DNA from: Clostridia bacterium
GTDB taxonomy: Bacteria; Bacillota; Clostridia; Oscillospirales; CAG-272
NCBI GenBank assembly: GCA_017622085.1
Contig: JAGARU010000111.1
Coordinates: 1 to 64,000, forward strand
DNA: 64,000 bases
Reading direction: 5' to 3'
In this document: piece after piece, positions 23,763 through 32,440 of the stretch
Layout of the letters: each line of letters begins with the position of its first letter
Numbering within the stretch: the stretch's first letter is position 1
Program-made: the position numbers and the translations under genes
The notes under the pieces: generated by a model
Told to the model about the DNA's origin: nothing
The model's database searches: none
The model's input: the letters and a program-made list of their open reading frames with translations, nothing else

Positions 23763-23786
23763 AACGCGGCAAGGAACGCCTGCCGC
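23763..23786 (+). repeat. 24-bp hairpin repeat, copy 2
   Basis: Identical to 23226-23249, again just upstream of a ribosome binding site, that of the small gene at 23803. The position before two successive genes suggests either a duplicated gene leader or an RNA processing signal. Confidence 0.85.
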
Positions 23787-23802
23787 GAGGAAGGAAGTAA
23801 CT

Positions 23803-24060
23803 ATGCATTTGAAATTTACCGTAATCACCCCCCATGGCACCAAGGTCTGCTGTGTCATTGACAAGGAAAAGGATCTGGAATATCAGCTGGAGGATATTGT
23901 CCGCATAGGCCACGGCCACGGACTTGCCGTGCATCTGGAGAAGGAATGGATCAACGTGGTGGACTACTACCACGCCGAGAACATGGCGGAGTACAATATC
24001 CTCTCTGTGGAGGAAACGGATGCGCCCCTCAGCACCGGTTGGGAGACCGTGAAGGAATGA
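23803..24060 (+). CDS. Small hypothetical protein
   Basis: An 85-residue soluble protein (MHLKFTVITPHGTKVCC, then GHGHGLAVHLEKEWINVVDYYH) with no membrane segment and no recognised family. A GAGGAAGGAAG site precedes it. The stop overlaps the next start as ATGA, so translation of the acyltransferase is coupled to it. Confidence 0.65.
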   Translation: MHLKFTVITPHGTKVCCVIDKEKDLEYQLEDIVRIGHGHGLAVHLEKEWINVVDYYHAENMAEYNILSVEETDAPLSTGWETVKE

Positions 24061-25052
24061 GCAAGCGATCCGTTGGTGCCTTGACGGTCATGAACGCGGT
24101 GCTTTGCCTCTGCGTGATTCTCGTCCATTTGAACAACGCGCCCCTACAGGAGCTGTCCGTGGAGAACGGTTGGTTCATCGCCGCCTTTTCCGCCAACCGA
24201 GTGCTCTCCTTTGTGGTGCCGGCCTTTCTGTTTCTTAGCGGCTATAAGCTGTTTTCCCGCTATCGAGAGGCGCCTCTGTCCGTCGGCCGCTTTTACCTTG
24301 GCCGCGCCCGCAAGATCGTTCTGCCCTACCTTGTGGCCGTTGCGGTCTACTTCGTTTACTTTTATCTGAAGGGCTGGGTGTACCTTCGCGACTTGCCGGA
24401 GTATGTGCTCCTCGGCACGCTGGCCGCTCACTTTTATTACGTGGTGATTGCCGTCCAGTTCTATCTTCTGTTCCCCCTTTTGCGTTGGCTGGTGACCCGC
24501 TGGCCGAGGGCGACCTTGGCGGTGTCCTTTGGATGTACTCTTGTATTTCAGCAGTTTAACCCGATTCCATACACGGACCGCTGTTTTGCTGCTTACCTGT
24601 TCTATTTTGTGCTCGGCATGCTGGTATCCCGGTGTCCCGTGCGCGAAAAAAGCACGAAAGCCCTCCGGATCTTGCCCGTTTTCTGGCTCGTTTCGGCCAT
24701 TTTTCACACTTGTCTATCGTATTTGCAGGTGGCCGGAAAAATCGCATATTCCCTGTCGGGAACCGTCAATCTTTTCTGCGCAACCCTCGCGATTTTGCTC
24801 CTTTTCTGCGTTTGCATAAAACTGGAGAATGCGCCCTTGCTCCGAATGGGCAAAATCATCGGAAATGGCTCGTATGCCGTGTATTTGTACCATGTTTTGG
24901 CAATTTTCATCCTGCAGTACGACGTTTATCCCCGGGTGGAGTGGTCCCTTGCTCTCCGTTACGGAATCTCCCTTGCGGTGGTGTACGGAACCGCAATCAT
25001 TTACATGTGTCTAAAATCCCGCTTTGCCAAAATCCGGGCGGGAACTCATTGA
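24057..25052 (+). CDS. Acyltransferase family 3 membrane protein
   Basis: A 331-residue integral membrane protein with about ten hydrophobic helices and the start pattern of the acyltransferase-3 (OafA/WecH) family, which O-acetylates cell-surface polysaccharides or peptidoglycan. The catalytic histidine of the family is expected early and fits VILVHLNNAP. The tail KSRFAKIRAG is cytoplasmic. The start overlaps the preceding gene by 4 bp. A second member lies at 38521-39513. Acceptor unknown. Confidence 0.8.
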   Translation: MSKRSVGALTVMNAVLCLCVILVHLNNAPLQELSVENGWFIAAFSANRVLSFVVPAFLFLSGYKLFSRYREAPLSVGRFYLGRARKIVLPYLVAVAVYFVYFYLKGWVYLRDLPEYVLLGTLAAHFYYVVIAVQFYLLFPLLRWLVTRWPRATLAVSFGCTLVFQQFNPIPYTDRCFAAYLFYFVLGMLVSRCPVREKSTKALRILPVFWLVSAIFHTCLSYLQVAGKIAYSLSGTVNLFCATLAILLLFCVCIKLENAPLLRMGKIIGNGSYAVYLYHVLAIFILQYDVYPRVEWSLALRYGISLAVVYGTAIIYMCLKSRFAKIRAGTH

Positions 25053-25067
25053 AATTGGAGATCAGCC

Positions 25068-25484
25068 ATGAAGAAAATTTTATGTACCGTCCTTGCCCTT
25101 TTGTGTTTGCTCGCCCTTGCCTCCTGCGGATACGCCAGCGCCTATCGCGCCATCGGTCTGGTAACGATGCATAACCGTAGTACCTATTCCGTTTCGTTTT
25201 ATGACCTGAAGGGCACCATGAGCGAGACGCTTCGCCTTACCACCGGCGAGGGGGAGGGAGAGCTTTATTACTCCGCCACCCTTGAAGAGGGTGAGGTCAA
25301 CGTTTACTACGACATTTACGGCGAAAAGGAACTGCTCTTTACTATAAAGGCCGGAGAGACCGTGGAGGGTCACGGCGGCTATATTGAGAGCGGACGCCGC
25401 ATCTATATTGTGATTGAAACGGTGGGTAGTGCGCAAAACGGAAGCATCCGTGTCAGCACCAAGCCCATGGAGGAGGAACCATGA
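25068..25484 (+). CDS. Small lipoprotein
   Basis: A 138-residue lipoprotein: MKKILCTVLALLCLLALASC with lipobox LASC (Cys20). The mature part is mostly beta (YSVSFYDLKGTMSETLRL, YYDIYGEKELLFTI). No family recognised. Its stop overlaps the next start as ATGA, so it is coupled to the phosphoesterase. Confidence 0.75.
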   Translation: MKKILCTVLALLCLLALASCGYASAYRAIGLVTMHNRSTYSVSFYDLKGTMSETLRLTTGEGEGELYYSATLEEGEVNVYYDIYGEKELLFTIKAGETVEGHGGYIESGRRIYIVIETVGSAQNGSIRVSTKPMEEEP

Positions 25485-26191
25485 AGATCGGTTTGTTTAG
25501 CGATCCCCATTACTGTCATATCGAGATCCCGTCTCCGCGACGGTTTACGCTGTCCTACAAGAAGATCACCGAGGCGATGGAATGCTTCAAGGCTGAGGGT
25601 GTGGAGCTTGTGATCTGCCTCGGCGACTTAGTAGACGATTGCCGAAATGATGAGGACAACGTGCGTTCGATTGATAAGATCGTAGCCCTCATCCGCTCCT
25701 ACGGCATCCCGTTTTATTGCCTGATGGGCAACCACGATTATCAGAACTTCACAAGGGAAGAGTTTAACCGCTTGACGGGTGGCGCTTACCCGCCGGCGCG
25801 CCTTGACGTCAGTAACTCCACCTTTCTGTTTTTGGACTGTAACTATGGCGACGATGGCCGCGTGTATGAGCCGGGCAAGGTGAATTGGGTCGACACCCGT
25901 TTGCCGGAGGAGCAGTTGAATGCTTTAAAGGCCAATTTGGCCGATCCCACGGTCAAAAACGCTTACGTGTTCGCCCACCAAAGCATCGAGAATGAGGTGG
26001 AGGAGCATCACATCGTCCACAATGCGGCGGAGATCCGTGATGCACTCGCCGCGTCGGATAAGGTTCGCGCCATGCTCCAGGGCCACTATCATCCCGGTCA
26101 CGATACGACCATCGACGGGGTAACGTACCACACCGTCGCCGCCATGTGCGAGGGCGAGACCAACCCCTACGAGATTTTTGAAATCGAATAA
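25481..26191 (+). CDS. Calcineurin-like metallophosphoesterase
   Basis: A 236-residue cytoplasmic phosphoesterase with the ordered metal-binding motifs DPH (residues 8-10), GDLVDD, GNHD, H (FAHQS) and GHYHPGH of the calcineurin fold, which holds a dinuclear metal centre. It may act on phosphodiesters or nucleotides; the CpdA-like layout is similar but the substrate is not evident. It overlaps the lipoprotein gene by 4 bp. Confidence 0.85.
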   Translation: MKIGLFSDPHYCHIEIPSPRRFTLSYKKITEAMECFKAEGVELVICLGDLVDDCRNDEDNVRSIDKIVALIRSYGIPFYCLMGNHDYQNFTREEFNRLTGGAYPPARLDVSNSTFLFLDCNYGDDGRVYEPGKVNWVDTRLPEEQLNALKANLADPTVKNAYVFAHQSIENEVEEHHIVHNAAEIRDALAASDKVRAMLQGHYHPGHDTTIDGVTYHTVAAMCEGETNPYEIFEIE

Positions 26192-26241
26192 GACAACTGT
26201 AGAAAACAACGTCGAACGAAAAAAGAAAGGCGACCCGGACC

Positions 26242-27387
26242 ATGTCACTTTGTCCCATAGCCAAAAAATGCAGCGGATGCCAGCTGCAAAATCTCACCTA
26301 TGAGGAACAGCTCCGCATGAAGCAGGTGAAGCTGATCCACCTTCTCAGCCGCTACGGCCACGTGGAGGAGATTGTGGGAATGGATGATCCCACCCATTAT
26401 CGCAACAAGATGCAAGCCCTCTTCGGCTTCAAAAACGGACGTGTGGTCTCCGGCATTTATCAGTCGGCCACGGGCAAGCTGGTGGAGACGGATTCCTGCC
26501 TCCTTGAGGACGTGGCCTCCGCCCGCATTGTCAAGACCGTGCGGGAGCTGTGCGCTTCTTTTAAAATCAAAGCCTTCGATCTCCGTACGGGACGGGGCTT
26601 CTTGCGTCACGCCTTGGTGCGCCGCGGCTTCCGTAGCGGCCAGATCATGGTGGTGCTTGTGACCGCGCCGGGGGAATTCCCCTCATGTTCGGCGTTTGTC
26701 AAAGAGCTGACGCGCCGTCACCCGGAGATCACCACGCTGGTGTGGAACGTCAATCCCACGGATACTCCTCTGTTCCTTGGTCGGGAAAGCCGCGTGCTCT
26801 ACGGGGAGGGAAGCATTGAGGAGGAGCTTTTGGGACTTCGATTCCGGATCAGCCCCCGCTCCTTCTATCAGGTCAACCCGACCCAGACGGAGATCCTTTA
26901 CCGCACCGCCCGGGAATATGCATCCTTAACGGGCAAGGAGCGTGTCATCGACGCCTATTGCGGCACAGGCACCATTGGCCTCACCGTGGCCGCCGATGCC
27001 GCCGAGCTGATCGGTGTGGAGGTGAACGCCGACGCCGTGGAGGACGCGAAGGCCAACGCTAAGCGTAACGGCATCAAGAACGCCCGATTCTACGCCGCCG
27101 ATGCCGGCGACTTTATGGAGCAAATGGCAAAGGAGGGCCAGCGTGCCGACGTGGTCATTACCGACCCGCCCCGCGCCGGCTGTAGCCCCCGTTTTCTCCG
27201 CAGCCTGGTCAAGCTGTCGCCAAAGAAGATCGTCTATATCTCCTGCGACCCGGAAACCCTCGCCCGCGATCTGAATACCCTCACCCGCGCAGGCTATAAG
27301 GCAACAAAAATTCAACCCGTCGATATGTTCCCGCATACGAACCACGTCGAGACGGTTGTTTGTCTGATGCGCACCTTCAACAGCTGA
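26242..27387 (+). CDS. TRAM-less RlmD-type rRNA/tRNA uracil-C5 methyltransferase
   Basis: A 381-residue paralog of RlmD at 20416. It lacks the TRAM domain and starts directly with the Fe-S cysteines (Cys4, Cys10, Cys13; fourth at Cys86). The SAM motif IDAYCGTGTIGLTVA, catalytic ISCDPETLARD and FPHTNHVETVV are intact, so it should be active. One of the two paralogs probably modifies a different uridine (U747, U1939 or a tRNA position). The start has an AAAGG site. It is preceded by 50 bp without a promoter and may be co-transcribed. Confidence 0.85.
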   Translation: MSLCPIAKKCSGCQLQNLTYEEQLRMKQVKLIHLLSRYGHVEEIVGMDDPTHYRNKMQALFGFKNGRVVSGIYQSATGKLVETDSCLLEDVASARIVKTVRELCASFKIKAFDLRTGRGFLRHALVRRGFRSGQIMVVLVTAPGEFPSCSAFVKELTRRHPEITTLVWNVNPTDTPLFLGRESRVLYGEGSIEEELLGLRFRISPRSFYQVNPTQTEILYRTAREYASLTGKERVIDAYCGTGTIGLTVAADAAELIGVEVNADAVEDAKANAKRNGIKNARFYAADAGDFMEQMAKEGQRADVVITDPPRAGCSPRFLRSLVKLSPKKIVYISCDPETLARDLNTLTRAGYKATKIQPVDMFPHTNHVETVVCLMRTFNS

Positions 27388-27502
27388 GCTTACCCATGTT
27401 GACGTACTCTTTGGCCTTCCCTGACAAGGGAAGGCTTGGGTGCGGGCTTACAATGAAAGAAAACTGTTTTTTATCGTCGGCCTATGCTTGAAAGGAGAAA
27501 AA

Positions 27503-27844
27503 ATGATTCTGTATCGTCCCGTAGGAGAAAAAGAAAAGGCGCTGATTGAAGAAAGCGGATTTGCAAAATTTCCACCGCGACTTGATTGGCAACCGATTTT
27601 TTATCCTGTTTTAAACCAACGCTATGCCGAAGAAATTGCAGGTAAATGGAATACCAAGGACGCTGATTCGGGATACAAAGGATATGTAACCCGATTTGAA
27701 GTTGAGGATGATTATATTTCTGCGTTTGAGGTGCAGACGGTAGGGGCTTTCTATCATCAGGAGCTTTGGATTCCTGCGGAAGAGCTTGAGAATTTCAATG
27801 ATCATATTATGGGAAAAATTGAAATCATCAAGATTCTTGAATAA
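27503..27844 (+). CDS. Small conserved protein (often annotated ADP-ribosylation/crystallin J1)
   Basis: A 113-residue soluble protein starting MILYRPVGEKEKALIEESGF, with GYVTRFEVEDDY and an ELWIPAEELENFN ending. This pattern matches, from memory, a widespread short family that databases label ADP-ribosylation/crystallin J1 domain protein; no enzymatic residues are known to me. The ATG at 27503 has an AAAGGAG site. It is preceded by a CCTTCCCT-GACA-AGGGAAGG palindrome at about 27413-27434. Confidence 0.6.
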   Translation: MILYRPVGEKEKALIEESGFAKFPPRLDWQPIFYPVLNQRYAEEIAGKWNTKDADSGYKGYVTRFEVEDDYISAFEVQTVGAFYHQELWIPAEELENFNDHIMGKIEIIKILE

Positions 27845-27907
27845 CGGTGTCTTTTAACCTTACAACTCCCGCTTTTAGTGCAAAATATATCTTTTGCCCC
27901 CTTGATC

Positions 27908-27979
27908 CACGTCGAGACGATCGTGTGTCTCACACGACGGCTTGACAATGAATCGCGCCTACGGACGTCTAACCATTGA
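27908..27979 (+). pseudogene. 3' remnant of an RlmD-type methyltransferase gene
   Basis: The frame HVETIVCLTRRLDNESR, ending in TGA at 27977, matches the conserved C-terminal HVE(T/S)VVCL(M/I)RTF of the two methyltransferases at 20416 and 26242. No upstream part is present. It is a leftover of a third copy or of a recombination event. Confidence 0.45.
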
Positions 27980-27993
27980 AAGGAATTCGAGAA

Positions 27994-30423
27994 ATGAGCG
28001 ATCAAGCCAACAAGCCGTGCAGACACATGATATGCAACGCCCACATTGATCCCATCTGGCAATGGGACTGGCCGGAGGGCGTCAGCGCAACGCTGTCTAC
28101 CTTTTACTCGGCGGCCAAGCTTTGCGATGAATTTGATTACATCTTTTGCCACAACGAGGTAACCGTATACAAATACGTGGAGGAATACGCCCCGGCCTTA
28201 TTCCAACGAATTCAAGAGCTTGTCAAGGCCGGCAAGTGGCACATTATGGGCGGCTGGTACCTCCAGCCCGACTGCAATATGCCCTCGGGCGAGAGCTTTA
28301 TCCGCCAGATCCGGGAAGGACAGCGCTATTTTGAGGAAAAATTCGGCGTAAAGCCCACCACTGCCATCAATTTTGACCCCTTCGGTCACACGGTGGGGCT
28401 TGTGCAGATCATTAAAAAATGCGGACAGGACAGCTATATGTTCATGCGACCCTCCCGCCACGACCTGTCCCTCCCAAGCAACCAGTTTATCTGGCGGGGC
28501 TTGGACGGCAGTGAGATCAAGGCCCTGCGCGTGAGAAACTACAACACCGGACTTGGTAAAAGTGCCGGCTCCATCCGTTGGAACGCGGAGGATATGAAGG
28601 GGCCGGTGGAGGCCGTTCTTTGGGGGGTGGGCAACCACGGCGGCGGCCCCTCCCGCAAGGATCTTGCGGACATCAGGGAGCAGCTTTTGCCGTCCACCGA
28701 GATCAAGTATATTCACTCTACCCCGGAACGCTTCTTTGCGGCCATCGCTCCCAAGGACGTGTTTGATGGCTCCCTACATATCTCCATGCCCGGCTGTTAT
28801 ACCTCTACCTATCGGGTAAAAAAGCTTCATGCCCAGTTGGAGGCGGAGCTTGCCATGGCGGAAAAGATGGCCTCCGTGGCCTATGCGGCCGGTGCCCTTG
28901 ACCGCTATCCCGAGGAGGAGCTCCAGCGTGCGGTGGAGGATCTTTTGAACGCCGAGTTCCACGACGTCCTGCCCGGCACCTCCGTCCAATGTGGCGAGGA
29001 GGCCGGCCTGCGGTATCTGAACCACGGTATGCTGGAGGCAGAGCGAGTCAAGATCAAATCGTATTTTGCGCTTTCCGCCAAGCAGGCCCCCGCCGGTGAG
29101 GGTGAGTACCCCATCGTTATTTTCAATCCCCACCCCTACGAGCTTTGCGACAACGTGGAGTGCGAGTTTACCTTAGCCGACCAGAACTGGAGCGAGACGA
29201 TGGCCTCCCGCCTGACAGTGCTTGACGGGCAGGGAAAGGCCGTTCCCTTCCAGGTGGTCAAGGAAGAGAGCAATCTGAACTTGGACTGGCGCAAGCGCAT
29301 CATCTTCCGGGCAACGCTTGCTCCCATGCGCCTGACCCGTTACAGCGTGTACGTGGACTTTGCTCCGGCGGAAAAGGCGGAGAAAGCACCTTCCTTTGTA
29401 TTTGATAACGGCCGGAAGCACGTGGAGATCGATCCGAACACCGGTCTGCTCCGCTCCTACCGCATCGACGGTGTGGAGTATCTGCGGGAGGGCTTTGGCC
29501 TGTGCAGCTTTGACGACAACGCCGACCCGTGGGGCATGAGTGCCGACCAACAGCGCCGTCTGGGAGAGAACGAACGAAGCTTTACTCTTTCTCCCCAGCC
29601 TGCCGGCGTGTTCCAAGGAATGCAGAGCGTCCAGATAATCGAGGACGGCGATATTTACCTCGGCATTGAGGCCTTCTTCGAATGTGACAGCACCCCAGCA
29701 CGAATCCTCTATAAGATCTATAAGAACAACGATGACGTGGATATCGACGTGACCCTTTACCTCGGTGACATTAACCGTGTCATCAAGCTGAAGCTTCCAC
29801 TGGTCTCGGAGGGCGCGCTGATCGGCCAAACCGCCTTCGGCACGGTGCCCCTGTTTACCGATGCGAGGGAGAACGTGGCTCACCGCTTTGTGGCCGTGGA
29901 TACGGGCGATACCTGCGTGGCCTTGCTGAATCGGGGCGTTTACGGCAGTCACTATGAGAACAACAGCCTCTATATGTCCTTGGTGCGCGGCGTAACCTAC
30001 TGCGCCCATCCCATCGGTCAACGGGAGCTGATCCCCTCCGACCGCTTTACCAAAAAGATCGATCAGGGCGAGAATAACTATTCCTTCCGTCTGACCGTTA
30101 CCCCTCGCGCAGAGCTGGAGCGCAAGACGGCAGAATTCGTGCAAAAGCCCTACGGCCTCAACATTTTTCCCGTTCCCATGGAGACGACGCGCCGCGATCT
30201 GTCCGTGCTCCTTGACGGGGAGGTTATCACAATGCCCACCGTCAAAAAGGCCTACGGAAAGGACGCCCTTCTGTTCCGCCTGCAAAACAATACCGCCGGC
30301 TGCGTAGCGTCCGGCATCACCGTGAACGGTGTGCACTTGCCCCTCACCTTCGGTCGGTATGAGGTCAAAACCGTGGTCTATGAAAACGGAGTTTTAACGG
30401 AATCCTACGAAATGCTGGTTTGA
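27994..30423 (+). CDS. Alpha-mannosidase, glycoside hydrolase family 38
   Basis: An 809-residue GH38 enzyme. The N-terminal catalytic barrel has the zinc motif NAHIDPIWQWDW (His17 and Asp19) and the nucleophile region NFDPFGH; the middle helical domain has GCYTSTYRVKKLHAQLE, and the C-terminal beta domains follow to residue 809. Members hydrolyse alpha-mannosides and cleave N-glycan or yeast-mannan fragments. No signal peptide, so it acts on imported glycans. I chose ATG 27994 because AAAGGAATTC lies upstream. The next gene follows by 18 bp. Confidence 0.9.
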   Translation: MSDQANKPCRHMICNAHIDPIWQWDWPEGVSATLSTFYSAAKLCDEFDYIFCHNEVTVYKYVEEYAPALFQRIQELVKAGKWHIMGGWYLQPDCNMPSGESFIRQIREGQRYFEEKFGVKPTTAINFDPFGHTVGLVQIIKKCGQDSYMFMRPSRHDLSLPSNQFIWRGLDGSEIKALRVRNYNTGLGKSAGSIRWNAEDMKGPVEAVLWGVGNHGGGPSRKDLADIREQLLPSTEIKYIHSTPERFFAAIAPKDVFDGSLHISMPGCYTSTYRVKKLHAQLEAELAMAEKMASVAYAAGALDRYPEEELQRAVEDLLNAEFHDVLPGTSVQCGEEAGLRYLNHGMLEAERVKIKSYFALSAKQAPAGEGEYPIVIFNPHPYELCDNVECEFTLADQNWSETMASRLTVLDGQGKAVPFQVVKEESNLNLDWRKRIIFRATLAPMRLTRYSVYVDFAPAEKAEKAPSFVFDNGRKHVEIDPNTGLLRSYRIDGVEYLREGFGLCSFDDNADPWGMSADQQRRLGENERSFTLSPQPAGVFQGMQSVQIIEDGDIYLGIEAFFECDSTPARILYKIYKNNDDVDIDVTLYLGDINRVIKLKLPLVSEGALIGQTAFGTVPLFTDARENVAHRFVAVDTGDTCVALLNRGVYGSHYENNSLYMSLVRGVTYCAHPIGQRELIPSDRFTKKIDQGENNYSFRLTVTPRAELERKTAEFVQKPYGLNIFPVPMETTRRDLSVLLDGEVITMPTVKKAYGKDALLFRLQNNTAGCVASGITVNGVHLPLTFGRYEVKTVVYENGVLTESYEMLV

Positions 30424-30441
30424 TGAATGAAAGGGAGACCT

Positions 30442-30969
30442 ATGATTTCAGAGGAAAAAAGCAAATACAAATCCTGGAGCGGCCTGAAAAAACAGATGAA
30501 TGATGTTCTGTGCGAGGCGCTGAAGGATCGCATCACCTACCACTATACCAGCTACCATCGGGTACATAACTCCTACGGCAGGGCGACGGTAAACTGCGAC
30601 GGCAGGGAATTGGTTGCGTTCTCTTGGGCGGAGCAGTACGCCCAGGAGCGGGATGTGGACGCACTCTATCGAGCAGGCAAGGAAATTTCTTACCAGCGGC
30701 TGGAGACGGAGCAATGGATGCCCGAGGGCAAGCTGTGCGAGGCGGATTTCATTCAGTCCGTTGCCGTATACCTCAAAACCGACGTGGCAACCGCCCTTCG
30801 CTCAGACAATTATCTCTTGCGCCTTTTCGCGTATTTGGACCGTCGGGTAGGCAAGAGAACCCTTGAAAAACTCAAAGAAGAAGCATCCTCTCTCCCTGTG
30901 TGGGTCAAGCAATTTTATCTCCTCCGCTGTGAGGCAGAAGGCTTAGAAGCCGAAAGGAAACACATATGA
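30442..30969 (+). CDS. SF0329-like protein of unknown function
   Basis: A 175-residue soluble protein whose first part (SWSGLKKQMNDVLCEALKD, then RITYHYTSYHRV) resembles, from memory, the SF0329 family of small bacterial proteins of unknown role. The C-terminal half has a helical segment (RLFAYLDRRVGKRTLEKL) ending in a basic tail. ATG 30442 has AAAGGGAG upstream; another ATG lies 15 bp earlier. The stop overlaps the next start as ATGA. Confidence 0.6.
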   Translation: MISEEKSKYKSWSGLKKQMNDVLCEALKDRITYHYTSYHRVHNSYGRATVNCDGRELVAFSWAEQYAQERDVDALYRAGKEISYQRLETEQWMPEGKLCEADFIQSVAVYLKTDVATALRSDNYLLRLFAYLDRRVGKRTLEKLKEEASSLPVWVKQFYLLRCEAEGLEAERKHI

Positions 30970-31907
30970 AAAAAGCAGGAAAGCTCTTAGGCATCGCTCT
31001 TGCGGCGGTGCTTGCCCTGGCCGTTGCGGTAATCGGCGGGTTGAACGTGGCAAAATTTATTCTATACCGCGACTATTATCGCGCAGAGACGGCGGTTTGC
31101 AAAAATCCGGGCCTGAACGACGGCTTCGTGTGCCAAGGCATCGCTGTAGCCGACGGGGAGGATCGGATCCTCGTGTCCGGCTACATGAAGGATAAGGAAG
31201 CCTCTCGCATCTACGTAACCGACACATCCAACCGATCCTACTACGTGACCCTCCATTGTGACGGCGAGACGTATACCGGCCACGCCGGCGGACTTGCCAT
31301 CTCGGGGGATAAGGCCTATATCGCCAACGGCAGTAAAATTTATACGTTCGCTCTGAGCGACGTGCTCAACGCCCAAAACGGCGATTCCGTCAACATCGGT
31401 AAGGGTGTCAAGATCAACAACAAGGCCTCCTTCCTTTATACGGACGACGAATACCTGTACGTGGGCTCCTTTATGGACGCCACCACCAAGCGGGTAGAGG
31501 AGCATATTTTTGAAACGGCCGAGGGCACGCATACTGCCATCTGCTCCGTGTATTCAATCGACGATCTGTCCGCTCCCGTCCGCATCTACTCCATTCGCGA
31601 TTACGTGCAGGGAATCTGCGTTACCCCGGAGGGTACGGTCGTTCTCTCCACCTCCCACGGCCTTACCAGCTCGGTCTACTATGTGTATGATCTGGCCGAT
31701 GCTACCCCCACGGAGTATACCTTGGACGGCGCTCCCGTGTATTATCTGGAGCATACCGTCCGCCAGCTCAGCGGCCCTGCTATGGCCGAGGGATTGGACT
31801 ATTATCAGGGAGAAATTCTCACCCTGACGGAAAGTGCTTCCGACAAATACATCTTCGGTAAGCTGTTCTTTGCTACCGACATTGTCAGCTTGGATCTGAT
31901 CCCTTGA
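30966..31907 (+). CDS. Membrane-anchored extracytoplasmic beta-propeller-like protein
   Basis: A 313-residue protein with one N-terminal membrane anchor (about 5-30) and an extracytoplasmic domain built of repeated beta segments such as DRILVSGYMKD, GGLAISGDKAYIANG and DDEYLYVGSFMD, and QGICVTPEGTVVLSTSHG. These look like four to six blades of a propeller. No catalytic motif is evident. Coupled to the preceding gene by a 4-bp overlap. Function unknown. Confidence 0.65.
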   Translation: MKKAGKLLGIALAAVLALAVAVIGGLNVAKFILYRDYYRAETAVCKNPGLNDGFVCQGIAVADGEDRILVSGYMKDKEASRIYVTDTSNRSYYVTLHCDGETYTGHAGGLAISGDKAYIANGSKIYTFALSDVLNAQNGDSVNIGKGVKINNKASFLYTDDEYLYVGSFMDATTKRVEEHIFETAEGTHTAICSVYSIDDLSAPVRIYSIRDYVQGICVTPEGTVVLSTSHGLTSSVYYVYDLADATPTEYTLDGAPVYYLEHTVRQLSGPAMAEGLDYYQGEILTLTESASDKYIFGKLFFATDIVSLDLIP

Positions 31908-31961
31908 ACGTTGAATGTGTTCTCCCCCTCGTCAAGGGGCGCGAGCAATAAAGGAGAATTT

Positions 31962-32123
31962 ATGAAAAAAGGAAAACTCAGCGGGCCGGCCTTTGTGATC
32001 ACCGCTGTGGCCGCCATGATCTTTGATGCACAGTTTATTGTCGTTCAGCGCTACAACCGTCCCATTGTCCTCCGCGTCATGGGCCGAAAGGGGCGCGTTT
32101 GCCGCGAGAGCGTAGCAGAATAA
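31962..32123 (+). CDS. Small single-helix membrane protein
   Basis: A 53-residue protein (MKKGKLSGPAFVITAVAAM) with one hydrophobic helix and a basic tail. It has a good AAAGGAG site. Existence is supported mainly by the ribosome binding site and operon-like spacing. Confidence 0.5.
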   Translation: MKKGKLSGPAFVITAVAAMIFDAQFIVVQRYNRPIVLRVMGRKGRVCRESVAE

Positions 32124-32143
32124 TCCACGGGAAGGAGATCGTT

Positions 32144-32413
32144 ATGGGTGCTGTATTTTTCGTTTTCTTTGCGCTGAGTCTCATGGGTGTCGGTTTTGTA
32201 GCCATAGCCGGCGGAATCGTCGGCTTGATCCTGTGCCGCAAGCGCCGCAGGGATGGCGTACCGCTTCCTGAGTTTGTGAACGTTTTGTTTGCCATTCTGC
32301 TGATCGTGGGCTGTGTTCTCTTTCTGTTGCCAATCGGATTTTTTGCTTTCATTTTCCTTGCAACACCCGCAGACCCACCGTCGGTGGCTGCGTTGCTCTG
32401 TGCTTGTCGATAA
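32144..32413 (+). CDS. Small membrane protein, two to three helices
   Basis: An 89-residue hydrophobic protein with helices at about 2-30 and 45-72 separated by a basic loop (CRKRRRDG). A GGAAGGAG site precedes ATG 32144. No family recognised. It probably belongs to the same transcription unit as its neighbours. Confidence 0.55.
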   Translation: MGAVFFVFFALSLMGVGFVAIAGGIVGLILCRKRRRDGVPLPEFVNVLFAILLIVGCVLFLLPIGFFAFIFLATPADPPSVAALLCACR

Positions 32414-32440
32414 AGTGATAACCGGAAAGGATTGACCGTA

